64,000 nt of DNA, taken from assembly GCA_947044405.1 (NCBI GenBank), contig CAMRHE010000021.1, forward strand, positions 10,648,501 to 10,712,500, written 5' to 3'. This document shows, in pieces, positions 11,431 to 22,035 of the stretch. Source of the stretch: Leptodactylus fallax. Its lineage: Eukaryota > Chordata > Amphibia > Anura > Leptodactylidae. The notes under the pieces are model-generated. The model was not told the DNA's origin. It saw only the letters and a list, made by a program, of their open reading frames with translations, and searched no databases. The position numbers and the translations under genes are program-made. Position 1 is the first letter of the stretch. Every line of letters starts with the position of its first letter.

Positions 11431-11436
11431 CATTTT

Positions 11437-11825
11437 TTGTTTAGTCATACAAATAAAATTGCTAAACGGAGGTATACTGTGGAAGAGGCCTACACCATGG
11501 TGTGTTCAGACACAGACACTGCCAGTGAGGATGAAGACCATTTCCTAATAATATCATCCTCTACTGACAGTGAAGAGCCCCCTCAAAGGCGGAGTAGGCC
11601 CAGAGTGACCCTCTGTCAAGTGACCCTGATTGAATGCCCCAAGTATGTTTTCATCCAATTTACAGAATTTATTGATGCCATTGATTTTTATGAATTTTTT
11701 TTTTACAGATCAGTTAGTGTACCTAATGGGTTGACTAACAAATCTGTATGCATTTCATTTTTTCGAGAGGTACCCTACATCTTATTATGCAAAAGGTCAA
11801 ATGTGGAATATCTTCCCACCAGGGG
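11437..11825 (+). pseudogene. piggyBac-like transposase, N-terminal fragment
   Basis: The frame reads AKRRYTVEEAYTMVCSDTD then an acidic, serine-rich stretch and PPQRRSRPR, typical of the disordered N-terminus of piggyBac transposases. After a frameshift near 11640 the sequence gives DFYEFFF, then TDQLVYLM and TNLYA, then FFERYPTSYYAKGQMW, which matches the start of the folded piggyBac domain (F.lFfTd.l...v..TN.YA.q). The catalytic Asp region is absent because the fragment ends at the following repeat. Not functional. Confidence 0.8.
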
Positions 11826-12095
11826 CATAACTAGCAAAGACTTGGCCTCATAGCAAACTTTTGACTTGGCCCCTCTGACATCCACACAGCATAGTGCCCC
11901 CTTTCCTGGCTCCCATATGGTATAATACCCCACTTACACACACTATAATGTCCCACAGTAGCCCCATCACAGAGTATAGTGTCCCATAGCAGCCCCTCCA
12001 CACACTATAATGCCCCATAGAGGCCCCTCCACACAATATTGTCCCATAGTGGCCCCTTCAAAAGGTTTAATGTCCCATCGTGGCCCCTACAATGA
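11820..12095 (+). mobile_element. hAT-type repeat fragment carrying a minisatellite
   Basis: It begins caggggcataactag, a hAT-like terminus related to cagtggcgtaac at 45499. From about 11875 to 12090 an imperfect tandem repeat of roughly 30-35 bp follows (units like cacactataatgtcccatag plus tggcccct), the same unit as at 44095-44335, 45950-46490 and 58830-59090. No right terminus was found. Confidence 0.6.
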
Positions 12096-12128
12096 TCTAT
12101 GAAAATTTTTGGGATTCATCACTCAAGA

Positions 12129-12176
12129 ACTATTATTATACTCTGGTGTCTCTTCAGACCCCATAGTATAATGATA
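12129..12176. repeat. Copy of the recurrent palindrome
   Basis: attattatactctggtgtct is followed after a three-base spacer by its inverted copy agaccccatagtataat. The same palindrome recurs at several other places in the window. Confidence 0.7.
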
Positions 12177-12719
12177 AGAGGCCGAGGGGATATGATCAAA
12201 CATAAAAAACAGTCTTGCGTAGGGCTGTAATGGTGAGAACTCACTTTGAAGCGCTGTTAGCATTTTTCCGTTACAGCAATAACAGTCAGTGCCCTTCTCC
12301 TGGTGACCCCACCTGGACAAATTTATTTTAATTCTGACTCAATTTTAATGAGGGTTATTATTAATTTCATTCATTCTCTATTTTTTTAATCCCCTTTTAT
12401 CATTTTCATATAGACATTTTCCACCTTGTTTATTTTATTACGTATGCTGCCCGTTTAAAAATTTGAATTTTATCTCAAATAAAACAAAACATTTCATTAT
12501 ACCCCTAGATGAATACCAAAGGCTCTGTCACTGCTCTGTCACATCAGAATATCTACAAACAGTTGTGCCTGGAATCCATCTAAATGGGCCCAAAAACATA
12601 ATCACTATAACCTGTGATTGAGTTGAGATTTGAGAGTGGACATCTTCCCTCCATACTTAGATCCTTACCTTAAAGCCAATATCTAAGATTTAAAAGAATA
12701 GTAAGTTAGTAAGTAAGGA
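12177..12719. other. Unassigned DNA
   Basis: AT-rich; no gene or complete repeat recognised. Confidence 0.5.
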
Positions 12720-13530
12720 GGAATCTAAAATGCAGCTCGGTCTGATGACTAATAAATTCATAACTCGAGGTTATCCTAAGCACATTTTGGAACTCCACAG
12801 AAACAAAGTGGACACAATAGAGTGATCTGATTTGCTTAGACAAATTAAGACACATAAGAATATGGAACTTATACCGTTTATCTCTACATACAACAGTGGC
12901 AGCAAAAGTGTTGCACAAATCATATGCAAACATTGGAGAGTATTTTCCAGCAACACAGCTAATGTACTGTCTTTTAAAAAATCTCTTTGTTTTCTTATCA
13001 AAAAGCACATAACATAAGGGACAAGTTGGTCTCTGCAGATGTAGGCACATTTAAATCTCTAAAACAGGGTGGCATCCTGGGCACTGTCTGTAAGGGATGC
13101 TTTTCACATTTGGGATGTGTCAACTGGATTAATGGACAAGGATAACCACTTTACACATAGTGACAAACAGTATAAGATTAATTTTTATTTGACACGTAAC
13201 ATTGATTTTTTTTCATTTATATGTTGATATGCCGTGTAATCTTGTTTACATTGATGAAATAACATTGGATTTAAAAACTAGATTAAACCAGCACAGATAC
13301 ACAATACATAAAAACCGGATGGATGTCCCAGTAGCTAGACACTTTACTGAATATAGAATTAAAGAACATCAGTTAAAATTCAAAATCATAGATCAAGCCC
13401 TCGTCAAAGGGGTGGAAATAGGATTACAGCTCTTAAAAGAAAAAGAGTTGGAATGGATATTTTGTCTTAATATCCTACACCCAAATGGACTCAATGTTGA
13501 TTTTAAATTCAGTGCAGTATTATAGACAGA
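12720..13530 (+). pseudogene. Penelope-like retroelement, C-terminal part with GIY-YIG-like domain
   Basis: The frame at 12832-13017 reads LRQIKTHKNMELIPFISTYN and on to ICKHWRVF, the pattern seen downstream of the reverse transcriptase in Penelope-like elements (lipfvttY...i..iikkhW). After frameshifts, a Cys-containing stretch (13090-13230) leads to CNLVYIDEITLDLKTRLNQH at about 13230, like the GIY-YIG signature (vYvGeT...l..R..qH). It goes on to VARHFTEYRIKEHQLKF and ends KELEWIFCLNILHPNGLN with stop at 13525, the usual C-terminal motif. The Gly of YiG-eT is Asp here and stops interrupt the frame, so it is inactive. Its partner in an intact element is an upstream reverse transcriptase, not present here. 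Confidence 0.75.
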
Positions 13531-14169
13531 TGTTTTCTTCCTGACAATATATAGCCTCTCTGATTCTGATTCATTAGATGAGGCATAAATAGAGTATGTG
13601 ATCTCCTGTTATATTCAGGGGACTCTGTAATCTTTTTTTTATAAAGAAAACATTTTTTGGGAGATTTAATAACATTTCTTTCTTTTTGTTTATAGATTAC
13701 ACCTTTAGTGATGATTTGGATATGAATGAAGGAGGATGAGATCCTCCTATTGGCTAGATGTTGTTTGATGCAAAAAAAAAATCTTTTTGCTTTTTTTGTA
13801 CATTTTTTTTTCTTTTAAGAATGGTTATGTAAAAATATATTTTATTATAATAAAGGGTTCTTATATTTTGTACTTATTTATATTGCAATGAGTCACATGT
13901 GGATGAGCTGGTCCGTTACTGAGATAGTTGTAATTTGGAAGAAATTTTTAAAATTTTTTATTTTTATTTTTAGTTTTCATTATTTATTATCTATTCTCTT
14001 CTCACGATAGGATACGGTACCTAATATTCCTGCAGTTTCCCAATGGCCGTGATGTAGGGATGCACAGTTTGGGCTATTTTTGGAAAGCTCCAGAATTGCC
14101 CTCACTGTGCCCCTGTGGTGAGGGTTCCCCAGACAGGGTTATCATTCCTACACTATAATAGGTCTGGTT

Positions 14170-14170
<1 letters not shown>
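13531..14170. other. Probable 3' flank of the Penelope-like element, then unassigned
   Basis: AT-rich with T and A runs. No coding frame. It could be the element's 3' untranslated region, but no copy is available here to compare. Confidence 0.35.

Positions 14171-14213
<43 letters not shown>
14171..14213. repeat. (TA)n microsatellite at left edge of Tc1 element
   Basis: About 40 bases of alternating a and t directly beside the element terminus. Confidence 0.9.
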
Positions 14214-14214
<1 letters not shown>

Positions 14215-15778
14215 TACCGTTCAAAAGTTTAGGGTCACTTAGAAATTTCCTTATTTTTGAAAGAAAAGCACAGTTTTTTTCAATGAAGATAACATTAAAT
14301 GAATCAGAAATACACTCTATACATTGTTAATGTGGTAAATGACTATTCTAGCTGCAAACCTCTGGTTTTTAATGCAATATCTACATAGGTGTATAGACGC
14401 CCATTTCCAGCAACCATCACTCCAGTGTTCTAATGGTACATTGTGTTTGCTAACTGTGTAAGAAGGCTAATGGATGTTTAGAAAACCCTTGTGCAAGTAT
14501 GTTAGCACAGCTGAAAACAGTTTTGCTGGTTAGAGAAGCTATAAAACTGACCTTCCTTTGAGCTAGTTGAGAATCTGGAGCATTACATTTTTTGGTTCGA
14601 TTAAACTCTCAAAATGGCCAGAAAAAGAGAACTTTCATGTGAATTTCGAAAGTCTATTCTTGTTCTTAGAAATGAAGGCTATTCCATGCGAGAAATTGCC
14701 AAGAAACTGAAGATTTCCTACAACGGTGTGTATCACTCCCTTCAGAGGACAGCACAAACAGGCTCTAACCAGAGTAGAAAGAGAAGTTGGAGGCCCCACT
14801 GCACAACTGAGCAACAAAACAAGTACATTAGAGTCTCTAGTTTGAGAAATCGACGCCTCACAGGTCCTCATCTGGCATCTTCATTAAATAGTACCCGCAA
14901 AATGCCAGTGTCAACGTCTACAGTGAAGAGGCGACTCAGGGATGCTGGCCTTCAGGACAGAGTGGCCAAGAAGAAGCCATGTCTGAGACTGGCTAATAAA
15001 AGGAAAAGATTCATATGGGCAAAAGAACACAGACATTGGACAGACGAATCGAAATTTGAGGTGTTTGGATCACACAGAAGAACATTTGTGAGAAGCAGAA
15101 CAACTGAAAAGATGCTGGAAGAGTGCCTGACGCCATCTGTCAAGCATGGTGGAGGTAATGTGATGATCTGGGGTTGCTTTGGTGCTGGTAAAGTGGGAGA
15201 TTTGTACAAGGTAAAAGGGATTTTGAATAAGGAAGGCTATCACTCCATTTTGCAACGCCATGCCATACCCTATGGACAGCGCTTGATTGGAGCCAATTTC
15301 ATCCTACAACAGGACAATGACCCAAAGCACACCTCCAAATTATGCAAGAACTATTTAGGGAAGAAGCAGGCAGCTGGTATTCTATCTGTAATGGAGTGGC
15401 CAGCGCAGTCACCAGATCTCGACCCCATTGAGCTGTTGTGGGAGCAGCTTGACCGTATGGAATGCAAAAAGTGTCCATCAATCCAATCGAACTTGTGGGA
15501 GGGGCTTCTGGAAGCATTGGGTGAAATTTCTCCAGATTACCTCAGCAAATTAGCAGCTAGAATGCCAAAGGTCTGCAATGCTGTAATTGCTGCAAATGGA
15601 GCATTCTTTGACAAAAGCAAAGTTTGAAGGAGAAAATTATTATTTCAAATAAAAATAATTATTTCTAACCTTGTCAATGTCTTGACTATATTTTCTATTC
15701 ATTTTGCAACTCATTTGATAAATAAAAGTGTGAGTTTTCATGGAAAACACAAGATTGTCTGGGTGACCCCAAACGGTA

Positions 15779-15779
<1 letters not shown>
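14214..15779 (+). mobile_element. Tc1-like element, family 2, open transposase
   Basis: Left end ctaccgttcaaaagttt, right end ends accccaaacggtag; the right end continues inward as tgtctgggtgacc, which matches the left-end gggtcacttaga only roughly. It is bounded by TA dinucleotides inside (TA)n tracts on both sides, fitting insertion at TA. Length is about 1566 bp, normal for Tc1. It carries one open transposase frame. Confidence 0.85.
14614..15627 (+). CDS. Tc1-like transposase, 337 aa, D...D(38)E spacing
   Basis: Uninterrupted from ATG to TGA. An N-terminal helix-turn-helix (about residues 10-45, REIAKKLKISYNGVYHSL) is followed by a second DNA-binding region (about 65-115). The GRPR-like linker reads SWRPHCTT where relatives usually have SGRPRCTT. 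Catalytic residues by alignment are D144 (WTDESKFEVFG), D234 (LQQDNDPKH) and E273 (SPDLDPIELLW), with 38 residues between the last two, unlike the 34 in the other Tc1 copies here. About 11-12 residues usually found between AKEHRHW and TDESK are missing in frame, so catalysis is doubtful despite the open frame. The product would act in the nucleus on the element ends. The start is the first ATG, 400 bases inside the element. I am sure of the family and unsure of activity. Confidence 0.9.
   Translation: MARKRELSCEFRKSILVLRNEGYSMREIAKKLKISYNGVYHSLQRTAQTGSNQSRKRSWRPHCTTEQQNKYIRVSSLRNRRLTGPHLASSLNSTRKMPVSTSTVKRRLRDAGLQDRVAKKKPCLRLANKRKRFIWAKEHRHWTDESKFEVFGSHRRTFVRSRTTEKMLEECLTPSVKHGGGNVMIWGCFGAGKVGDLYKVKGILNKEGYHSILQRHAIPYGQRLIGANFILQQDNDPKHTSKLCKNYLGKKQAAGILSVMEWPAQSPDLDPIELLWEQLDRMECKKCPSIQSNLWEGLLEALGEISPDYLSKLAARMPKVCNAVIAANGAFFDKSKV

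Positions 15780-15780
<1 letters not shown>

Positions 15781-15825
<45 letters not shown>
15781..15825. repeat. (TA)n microsatellite at right edge of Tc1 element
   Basis: About 44 bases of alternating t and a adjoining the right terminus, mirroring the tract on the left. Confidence 0.9.
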
Positions 15826-15827
<2 letters not shown>

Positions 15828-15873
15828 TTAACTTTGGAGGATCTTGCCTAGAATATACCCTATTTAAACCACT

Positions 15874-16185
15874 TTAGGCTAAGGCCCCACATAATGAGCA
15901 GCAGCCAAAAAGCGCTGCAGGAAAAATCTATGGCAGAAACGCATAGAGTTTTTACCTGCAACGCTTTTTACAGAAAGTCCACAAAGTTTTCTCTGCAGAC
16001 TTTCTGCATCTCCGTCGGTATAATTAAAAACATTTTTTGCAATTGCAGCATTTTCGCTGCAGATATGCTGTGTAAATGGGATTAGCCAGAATCACGTCCA
16101 CTTTGCAGGTACTGTAAAACACAGAAGATTTTGCCGCGGCATTTCCACCATGGCAAAATTCCGGCGTTTACGCTACGTGGGGCTT
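15874..16185. mobile_element. MITE, family B copy 1
   Basis: Starts ttaggctaaggccccacat and ends cgctacgtggggctt, with inverted ends and no coding content. The core (aatgggattagccag, tccactttgcagg) is found in inverted orientation in the copy at 49568-49888. A truncated copy lies at 30376-30605. Confidence 0.7.
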
Positions 16186-16608
16186 CACATTTTGGGCTAT
16201 TGCCCTTATTAATGATAAAGACTATATGGTATATTATTGAACAAATATGTCTTATGGTCTATCAGAGGATATTTCTAAGCAGTGCACATGTTTGTGTTTG
16301 TGCAATATATGCTATACCCGGTAAGGGATTTCCATCAGATCTTTTAGACGCAATATATGTAAGACATATGCGTGTTCATGCACAATTACTTTCATTATTC
16401 TTAGTTCTGGACCTGCTCAGACGATGACAGGATGCTGTTATGGAGTCTATAGCAACATATAGTGATGAAGGAGTGGACATTAATTCTGACCTGCTGAGGT
16501 ATCATAAAAACTATTATTATTTTCACAGTTGACGCACATATGTTTATAATGATACATTAATTTAATATTTATTATTCTGTATGAAATAATAGATATATAC
16601 ATATGGAT
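16186..16608. other. Unassigned DNA
   Basis: AT-rich without a recognised feature. Confidence 0.5.
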
Positions 16609-16610
16609 TA

Positions 16611-16931
16611 CAGTGGGTACAGAAACTTTTCAGACCCCTTTAAATTTTTCACTCTTTGTTTCATTGCAGCCCTTTGCTAAAAGCAAAAAAGTTCATTTTA
16701 TTTCTCATTAATGTACACTCAGCACCCCATCTTGACAGAAAAAAAAACAGAAATGTAGATATTTTTGCAAATTTGCAAAAATATCTGCATTTCTGTCTTT
16801 TTCTGTCAAGATGGGGTGCTGAGTATACATTAATAAATAAATAAAATGAACTTTTTTGCTTTTAGCAAATGGCTGCAATGAAACAAAGAGTGAAAAATTT
16901 AAAGGGATCTGAAAACTTTCCATACCCACTG
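16611..16931. mobile_element. Palindromic Tc1/mariner-type MITE
   Basis: Starts cagtgggtacagaaacttt and ends catacccactg, flanked by TA on both sides (16609-16610 and 16932-16933). The two halves are near-complete reverse complements around a centre near 16769 (gcaaatttgc), so single-stranded DNA or RNA would form a hairpin of about 150 bp. No transposase. Confidence 0.9.
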
Positions 16932-17117
16932 TAGGTAAATAAGGTAAATACTGGATGAATCCTAACTGCTAGTGAAAATATCAAAGTGCAATAAGTGCAA
17001 ATATGTGCAATATATGTGTAGTGATAAAGTACCATATACACAGCAAAATGCCACAAATCTATAAGAAAAATTAAACAAAATTTGAGGTCAAATCAATAGT
17101 ACTGATATATGTACAAT

Positions 17118-17420
17118 GTATAAATAAAGCAGCGGAGCAATTCCCCAGTAGCTGCTGGTGAACCCTGGGAGGAGGGAAACCACAAGACAGTGAGTCCAAA
17201 GCTCACTGCCTACTTTCCTCACTGCCCTAGGTGACGGCGGACAACTGGGTGCCAGTCCCTTCTTATGATAAAGGTGATAACACAGAATGAAGACAAGACA
17301 AACATCAACAAACAGGAGGTCAGCTAGCCAAGGGATCGGAACCAGTCAATCAGCGCAGTGCAAAATCAGAAACCAAGATAGTAGTCACAAGAAAGGCCAA
17401 AGGTCAGAAATACTGATACC
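17118..17420. repeat. Repeat family F, copy 1
   Basis: Contains aagacaagacaaacatcaac, ctagccaagggatcgg and agtagtcacaagaaaggcca, shared in the same order with 22590-23260 and 25845-26500. No coding frame. The class is unknown; related sequence in inverted orientation occurs at 33560-34075 and 51800-53035. Confidence 0.65.
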
Positions 17421-17429
17421 CCGTACCCA

Positions 17430-17748
17430 ACTTGTATTGCCCTAGAAAGTGCTTCATCAGGGGATTCATCCTCTTTTTTTCTCACTGCATGTCCTATTAT
17501 AGTGTATACAGGAGATGATCCCCATAAGATTGGTCTATATATTATAGCGGTGCCCACTCCAATTTTTGTTTACTCCTATAGCTATAGTCCAGCCATGTCT
17601 CACTTATACCCACTATGTCATATTTTTCTTCCAACATTATCACTTCTAGTTCCTCCATCTTGTTAGTGAGAATTCTGGTGTTAGTATACATGCATTGTAT
17701 GGGTTTATCCTTATCACTGCTCTTGCTCTGCCTACTGACTGTTCTCAC
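17430..17748 (-). pseudogene. LINE endonuclease fragment (minus strand)
   Basis: Reading leftwards from 17748 the frame gives MYTNTRILTNKMEELEVIM followed by KYDIVGISETWLD, the start of an APE-type endonuclease of a non-LTR retrotransposon (N.rsl.nK..EL......DiigItETWl). The frame ends at 17542 after the first catalytic Glu region. The rest of the endonuclease and the reverse transcriptase are missing. The clade is not determined. Confidence 0.75.
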
Positions 17749-17771
17749 TCCACCCCCACCCCCACTCTACC

Positions 17772-17880
17772 TAGTGGAGTAATGATCACGGTTGCAGGGG
17801 GTGCGACTGCGACCAGGCCTGGAGGAGTACAGAACCTGGGACCAGCTGGAGATGGTCGGGGAAAGCCTGTCGGGAAAATC
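17772..17880. repeat. Fragment of the cagtggcgtaac hAT-type family
   Basis: tagtggagtaatgatcacgg then gggaccagctggagatggtc parallels cagtggcgtaacgatcgtgg and the following bases at 45499. Only the left part is present. Confidence 0.6.
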
Positions 17881-19256
17881 ACTATATTTCTTTATATTTA
17901 CACTATACATCCTTCCTTCTTTGTATATCCACTTTGATTTCCTTTTTGCTTTGTTATTTACCAGATGCATGATTAATGTCCTTGTTTGGACCAAAACATC
18001 ACACGGTTTTCTGGATTGTATTAATAAACAGGACTATATGTCCACAGCATTTTATTTCCAAATAACAGACTCTTTCTTATCTGCTTTAAAGGTGTGGCAC
18101 TCTGCCCTGGTACCTGCACATGGGAGTGTCATGGAAATTCCTTTACACAACACCTACAGTATGGTACCCACTAGTTATAGAAATGCGAAACTCCAAAAGC
18201 CACATTACATTCTATCCATACCAAGCCCCACTGTGGACCCAGTTAATGGACAAAACACTGACAGGCAGTATTTATAAAATTGGCAAAATAGGAGAACATA
18301 ATTAATAACTTTTTTCAAGTGTCTTTGTAATCTCTAGAATAAACCCTCAAATTCAACAAAGCATATTTTATTTTTCATAAACATACACCAAGCTCAACAT
18401 AAAAAGAAACAGTAAAACTAGGTAAAATATTAATACCTAAAAATAGTTCATTTGATTTATAAATGTTTGCTATTTTTTCAAATGTAAGTTAATAGCACTT
18501 AATAATGCACTTTAATTCTGGATGCTACACTGCTGGCCTGATTTCAGAAACCTCTTTTGATCCCCAAAACTTCATTTCCACTTTCCTTCCATTCACGAAC
18601 ACAGAGCTCCATTCCTCTCGCTCTGTGCCAGTGATGTGCTTGAAGGGGTCTGGCTCTCTGCTTCAGTTCATTAGCTAATTTAAGTAATTAGCATGTAAAA
18701 AAAAAAAAAACTACAGCTACTCTGCAAAGTAACTACCGTATAAAGAAATACAGTTACAGCTGGCTGCATGCCCCTTTATTACAAGGTATAAAGAAATGTT
18801 GTAATTAATTACTGACTTAACATACAGCACAGCTTTGCCGTTCCATTGCTTATCATGAAGAGCATGATGCCTACTGAAGTAGGGAAGAAGTGAGAGAGCC
18901 TTGGAGAAATTGAGTTCAGAGACATTTAATGGGACCAATTTATCACAGCTTGTACACCAGTTTTCTGGTGTACAAGACATAAGAAGGTTTAAATTAAAAT
19001 TGTGACCTTTTTTAAATTTTGAGCCCTACAAGTGTTCTGGGGTGAGATGACTTAGCCCAACAAGTTTAATTTAACTAATACCAGAAAACTGACACAAGAT
19101 ATAGCTGAATAGGTTTCAATTCCAGAGAGAAAATAAAAATTTCACTACCAGCCAGATATGGTATTGTCTTTAGCTGCCAATGTGATGTTGTGCTGAGGCA
19201 TCGAGAGATTGATAGCATTGTATAGAGAAATATAAAAACCAACATGGTGTCAGATC
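17881..19256. other. Unassigned DNA
   Basis: About 1.4 kb with no convincing gene. A frame of 161 codons on the plus strand (17792-18277) has no recognisable motif and runs out of the hAT fragment, so I treat it as chance. A short A run lies near 18698-18711. Confidence 0.5.
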
Positions 19257-20165
19257 TAGAGATGAGCGAATCAAAGCGGATGAAGTGGAATTTGATTTGA
19301 ATTTCAGGAAATATTCGTTTCGCATCGAATCTGGATTTCCTCACACTTCGTGATAATGAATCGCATTTTATTCAAAATGGCTGCTGTACATGTTAGGACA
19401 TGGGGCAAGGAACTCTGGGAACGTGGGATCACCCACAATGCCATGTGTGCAGCCAATCAGCAGCCAGCCCTGTGATGTCACAGCCCTTTAACCCCTTCGC
19501 GAGCGCCCACGGCATGTTTGACCGCAGCATCCAAGGTGTTAAAACCCCCGATCGGTTATGGAGCAGGGTGTTAGCTGTAACTGACAGCTAACACCCTGCT
19601 CCATAACTGATCGGGGGGTTTTAACACCTTGGATGCCGCGGTCAAACATGACCACGGCATCCAAGGGGTTCTGGATCCGGATCTTGGACACAAGCCTGGC
19701 TACATCGATAACGGAAAGAGGGCCAGCATTATGTGCCTCAGGGCCCCTTTTCTATAGAAGCCTGCCCAGGGGAGGTCTGTAAAAATAAGAAACATTTTTA
19801 CTCATCTCTCCTGGGCGTCTAGCGATCCAATGTCATCTTCTGGCCATTTCTGACCTGCAGCTGACATCACGCATCCCTGATGTCACCGCTGAGGCCTGTA
19901 ATTGGGCCTCAGGTGTTACGTGGGGAACGCTGATGTTATGACGCCATTTCACGCCCCAAGTGACCGCTGATGCTGAATCACAGACCTCGGCAGTGATGTC
20001 CAGAATGCATGACATCTGCAGCAGACCTGAATAAGCCGGCGAGGAGCAGCGGAGCAGCTTGAGGATCCCCATGAGAGGTAAGGCAATGTGAGTATAACTA
20101 TTTGTTGTTTTTGTCAGCTCCCTAGGCCTCCAATTATATTAAACTCTGGGGTCTGAAGAGAGGGT
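19257..20165. mobile_element. Degenerate hAT-type element of the tagagatgag family
   Basis: The left end tagagatgagcgaatc matches the termini at 1760 and 56410. Inside are a long hairpin (19513-19650), the motif gccccttttctatagaagcctgcccagg shape shared in part with 45640-45680, and aattatattaaactctgggg, a half copy of the recurrent palindrome, near 20134. I could not find a right terminus, so the right edge is approximate. Confidence 0.55.
19513..19650. repeat. Long hairpin inside the hAT-type element
   Basis: The left arm runs from catgtttgaccgcagcatcc and the right arm ends gatgccgcggtcaaacatg. Arms of about 65 bp are near-perfect reverse complements round a centre near 19581 (agctgtaactgacagct). 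A related, rearranged segment occurs at about 1880-2010. Confidence 0.85.
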
Positions 20166-20174
20166 ACTGCAAAA

Positions 20175-20248
20175 TACAGTGGTTTTTTTTCACTGCATTT
20201 CCTCAGCAACCAAAAATGTTGCGTTTCCGCAATGTGGATCTTAGCCTT
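20175..20248. repeat. Family A MITE, right-half fragment
   Basis: atgttgcgtttccgcaatgt and cttagcctta match the right end of the copy at 4915-5139. Confidence 0.6.
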
Positions 20249-22035
20249 AAACTTTGAAAATGACATTTTTGTTACTTTTGACTACATAAAATAGTTAGGG
20301 CTGAGAGAGGTTGAATTTTATAGACACATGTTTTTTCTTCAATGTGCGTAACTTTATAAAAAAAAAGAAATGTCTACAATAATAAAAATTTTTAAAAGCT
20401 TGTTAAAGACACTTTTATTTTTTATTTATTGTACTATAGCATTATGCACAATATACCATAACTTTATTCTTAAATTCAGAATAATTATAAGGAAAAACAA
20501 TAAGTTATCATTGTATCTAAGCATTTTAAAGTCGTATTCACATGTCTGCTCAGTCTGTGAAAAGCACACAAATATGTCCTTTTTGTTAGCTGTTGTATGT
20601 CCGTTCCATGTTCGTTTTTGATGGCCAAGTGTCATGTGTGTTGTATCTGTTTTTGACGCACTGTTAAAAAAAAATGGATGAATTTTATTGGTCATTCTTT
20701 TTTGACCCATTTGTAATGGACGTAACTCAGATGTCTGTTTTACATCTGTTATAAATGGATTAATTGATTTCTATTAAGTCATTGTGACCATCAAAATGGA
20801 CAAGGATAGAACATGTCTAGTTTTTTTAACCGACTGTTTTTTCTGCTGAAAAAATGAACATGTGAATTAATTGTCATTGTTTTTCAAACAACTGTGTGAT
20901 CACCATTAAAAATCATCCGTCACATTGCCATTTGTCACTGCTATGTAAGGCCTCATACAACTGTTGACAAGTATCTTGAAAAAGACATCACATTTACCCT
21001 AACCCAATATGTTTAACTTATTGGACATAATATGCTTAACAATATAGCTAACAAATTGATTTATCCTTAGTAACCAAATGGATCTGACAAGGGTACTTTG
21101 CTCTGATGTGGGGATCAAAGAATTGCCTGGCTATGTGCCAGCCTTGATTTTTTTAGGATGTAGATAATTTTTCTTGGCTTTACTACCTTTATGCACGAAT
21201 GGACTATATCACTCCCCAAAAAGTTTGCAATTAAATGCATGTAGGCTTTACAGCAAATCTGACAAGTATTGTACATTACCCCCATCTCACAAAAACAACT
21301 AATAGTTGAACTCACCATCTTGCCTGAAGCAGTCCGGATTAACCTTAATGACACTTTTTAATAAATACAAAGCAAAATACTTATGGAAAATATTTAGAAT
21401 ATTAATATTAGAATAAATTTAACAACTTACAATACATAACAAATTATCAAAAAACTATGCCATTTAATTATCATGTCATGAGAAAACTTATCATTAGCCT
21501 AATAGTCATACTTTCTAAACTTGGCAAGGTATCCATTTTCTGTTTATTTAGTATTTTCAAAAACAATTGAACTATATATTTATAATCATTATATACTTCT
21601 GATTTTGCAAACGACATGAACTATGACTTTACTGCATATATTAAATTAAAATACATTACATAAAAAACTAAATAAATGAGTAAAAGAAAATCATATTTTT
21701 TTATTTTTTCCATTCACTTTAGGTTTTCAAGAATCATAATATGAGCTGATAGTATGAGCTTTTGAAAAAATGGAACTAATGGAACAAAGTAAGCCATTCA
21801 TTTTCTATAAAATTTAGTAGTCTGGAATCCACAAACTAAATACTATGCCAGTTTAATATATTTCCTGAATCAATTAAATTCACTGAACAGTGAAGATTTA
21901 GACAACTTTACATTAGTAAATAATAACATACAATATCATTATAAACTTGACATAAGTTTTATTATTATGTCAGTGCTGATAATGATCATCAATAGGCTTG
22001 TGTGTATTAGGCAAAGCTGCAATACAGTTAAAGGG
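20249..22035. other. AT-rich DNA, mostly unassigned
   Basis: No gene recognised. It contains one copy (21198-21272) of a 75-bp direct duplication. Confidence 0.5.
21198..21272 (+). repeat. 75-bp direct duplication, copy 1
   Basis: Begins aatggactatatcactcccc and matches 23508-23582 at 72 of 75 positions. The sequence on either side of the two copies differs. Confidence 0.85.

Noticed and set aside
14635..14871. Minus-strand frames within the Tc1 transposase
   Set aside because: Antisense shadows of the intact plus-strand transposase.
17792..18277. 161-codon plus-strand frame
   Set aside because: It begins in a hAT-type repeat fragment, has no motif and no homolog in the window.
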